Source of the DNA: a bacterium
Lineage (GTDB): Bacteria > Zixibacteria > MSB-5A5 > GN15 > FEB-12
NCBI GenBank assembly: GCA_030640905.1
Contig: DAOWIM010000251.1
Location: 1-13,479, forward strand
Reading direction: 5' to 3'
DNA length: 13,479 nucleotides
The position numbers and the translations under genes were made by a program. This document shows positions 12,419 to 13,479 of the stretch, in pieces (the first letter of the stretch is position 1; each line of letters begins with the position of its first letter). The notes under the pieces were generated by a model that did not search any database, had not been told where the DNA came from, and was given only the letters and a program-made list of their open reading frames with translations.

Positions 12419-12937
12419 TCACTGTTCCACGGCGGGATGCTTAAGCGAAATCAAGATCACAACGAGGATTCCAAACAAGACAATGTTCTGAATCAGGTTG
12501 GTGATCAGGGTGGGCATCTTGATCGTGTACATCAGGTAATACTCGGGATCCACATAACGCAGCGCGTCCAGCATCATCGTTTGTTTTTGTGAACATGAGT
12601 AAGCCAGCAAGGATGCCTTCAGGTGAATGGAAGCAAGCAAGCAAACGGCAAAGATCGATGATAATCGGGCGGTTCGGTGCCGACGGAAAAACGCTCGGCT
12701 CTTGTCTGATGTGATAAACCAACCCAACGCGACAATGAGGAATGCCAGAGTCTTCATTGCATCTTCGGCATACTCACGCTTAGTCTCCTGGAGTGATTGA
12801 TATAACAGCCTGAATTGTTCCGCTGTGCGCGTGCTGTCGACGGTTGTCGTTTGGCTGCCGTCGACCGGTGTGTTCTCACCGGCTGGCACTATGGCCGTTG
12901 TAACGCTTATGATTATTGCCACGAGCAGGAGTTTCAT
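12419..12937 (-). CDS. Small multi-spanning membrane protein, unknown function
   Basis: 172 residues, no family recognised. Residues 1-20 (MKLLLVAIIISVTTAIVPAG) look like a signal peptide or first membrane helix. A Thr/Ser-rich polar stretch (21-60) follows, then three hydrophobic helices at about 61-76, 93-114 and 144-165, with basic residues between the first two (KSRAFFRRHR). The start is ATG 12937, with GGAAGG (reading the minus strand) seven bases upstream. The frame stays open up to 13090, but the extra 51 codons run through hairpin repeats and lack a ribosome site, so they are rejected. The 13092 gene lies 154 bases upstream on the same strand, separated by two hairpins. The downstream end is convergent with the lipoprotein gene. 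Confidence 0.72.
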   Translation of the reverse strand: MKLLLVAIIISVTTAIVPAGENTPVDGSQTTTVDSTRTAEQFRLLYQSLQETKREYAEDAMKTLAFLIVALGWFITSDKSRAFFRRHRTARLSSIFAVCLLASIHLKASLLAYSCSQKQTMMLDALRYVDPEYYLMYTIKMPTLITNLIQNIVLFGILVVILISLKHPAVEQ

Positions 12938-12978
12938 TGCCAAGCCTTCCGGTTTCTTCAGGTTCAAACGAAAGAGAG

Positions 12979-13008
12979 GGGTCTTGCCCAGGATCGTGAG
13001 CAAGACCC
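12979..13008. repeat. Hairpin between the two minus-strand genes
   Basis: GGGTCTTGC (12979-12987) pairs perfectly with GCAAGACCC (13000-13008). On the minus strand it is followed by CTCTCTTTC, so it could end the 13092 transcript weakly. The right arm CAAGACCCGAC (13001-13011) also occurs at 3266-3276, and GGGTCTTGC at 3170-3178. Confidence 0.65.
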
Positions 13009-13035
13009 GACCCAAGTATCGAGGGCAAATTCTCT

Positions 13036-13060
13036 GCGCCGCAGGGGCGATAGGCGGCGC
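13036..13060. repeat. Short GC-rich hairpin
   Basis: GCGCCGC (13036-13042) and GCGGCGC (13054-13060) form a perfect 7-pair stem with an 11-base loop about 30 bases after the stop of the 13092 gene. No T-run on either strand. Confidence 0.5.
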
Positions 13061-13091
13061 GAAGGAATATCTATCTGCCCGGCCGATCACA

Positions 13092-13479
13092 CTACTTGCG
13101 GAAATAGGTCATTGAAGCATCCGGCCGCCCAACAAAACAGATATTGGTGAACTTATTGCATTGGATGATCTTCAACGACTTACGAGCTTCCGATTGGTTG
13201 CCGCCGAAATCGAGAATCCAGTGGCTGCCCTCGACAATTTTCCAACTACCGTCGATCTGTTTGACCTCGATATTGTCAGGATTGAAACTGACACAATCCT
13301 CACCTGACATCGCTCCCGACGGAGCTCCGCCCTTCACTTTCCAGTATTCCATCGACGCATCCGGTCGCCCGACAAAACACTGCTCGTCGAATTTGTAGAA
13401 CTGAATGATTTGCAGCGCCTGTTCGGCCTCGCTCTTGGCGTTGCCGAAATCCAGCATCCACATGTTACCCTCAACGACC
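13092..13479 (-). CDS. Tandem-repeat protein, C-terminal part (runs off the window)
   Basis: At least 128 codons are visible. The frame is open to the window edge and the repeat pattern continues there (VVEGNMWMLDFG at the edge matches IVEGSHWILDFG inside), so the internal ATG at 13463 is not the true start and the N-terminus is missing. Two copies of a unit of about 47 residues are seen, each with W-x-LDFG, a helix (EAEQALQIIQFYKF or EARKSLKIIQCNKF) and CFVGRPDASM-x-Y. They are joined by a linker holding GEDCVSFNPDNIEV and DGSWK. I recall similar CFVGRP repeats in secreted or surface proteins of diverse bacteria, but know no established function. The invariant Cys, Gly-Arg-Pro and Trp positions suggest a small folded module. 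It lies upstream of the 12419-12937 gene on the same strand. Confidence 0.8.
   Translation of the reverse strand, partial: VVEGNMWMLDFGNAKSEAEQALQIIQFYKFDEQCFVGRPDASMEYWKVKGGAPSGAMSGEDCVSFNPDNIEVKQIDGSWKIVEGSHWILDFGGNQSEARKSLKIIQCNKFTNICFVGRPDASMTYFRK

Noticed and set aside
12938..13090. N-terminal extension of the 12419-12937 gene
   Set aside because: It translates two hairpins, has no ribosome site, and would bury an evident signal-like N-terminus.

Overview
The window looks like a chromosomal stretch of an uncultured Gram-negative-type bacterium. GC is near 50 %, the intergenic regions are long and repeat-rich, and secreted and lipid-anchored proteins are frequent. The style recalls candidate phyla of the FCB group such as Zixibacteria, but that is an impression: no rRNA gene or other strong taxonomic marker is present. 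There is no transposase, integrase, tRNA gene or CRISPR array.

Layout. 1-377: non-coding, with repeats. 378-1703: glnA, a class I-alpha glutamine synthetase. 1735-2955 (minus): a secreted Sel1-repeat protein with its own promoter. 2956-3397: non-coding, with two long hairpins. 3398-4105: a strikingly AT-rich orphan gene for a membrane-anchored helical protein, probably acquired. 4296-5147: signal peptidase I with a multi-spanning N-terminal membrane domain, convergent with a secreted protein (5171-5812, minus). 6001-8626: the best-defined operon, made of HMG-CoA synthase, thiolase and a DUF35-type OB-fold protein. This is the gene set that in archaea forms one channelling complex making HMG-CoA from acetyl-CoA, the entry to the mevalonate pathway.

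From 8627 on the window is accessory in character. Four small membrane, soluble or secreted proteins of unknown function (8770-9360, 9965-10990, 11085-11411, 11801-12232) are separated by long spacers packed with terminators, hairpins and short dispersed repeats. The first two of these genes are driven by near-identical promoter-terminator boundaries. Two minus-strand genes close the window: a small membrane protein (12419-12937) and a tandem-repeat protein that runs off the right edge (13092-13479).

Most notable points: the DUF35 protein has lost all four zinc-ribbon cysteines while the rest of the fold and both partner enzymes look intact; a promoter/terminator boundary is duplicated in front of two unrelated genes; at least three families of short dispersed repeats occur; and 9965 plus 11085 form a possible two-gene module of a two-transmembrane coiled-coil protein and a small soluble protein whose ribosome site can fold into a hairpin.
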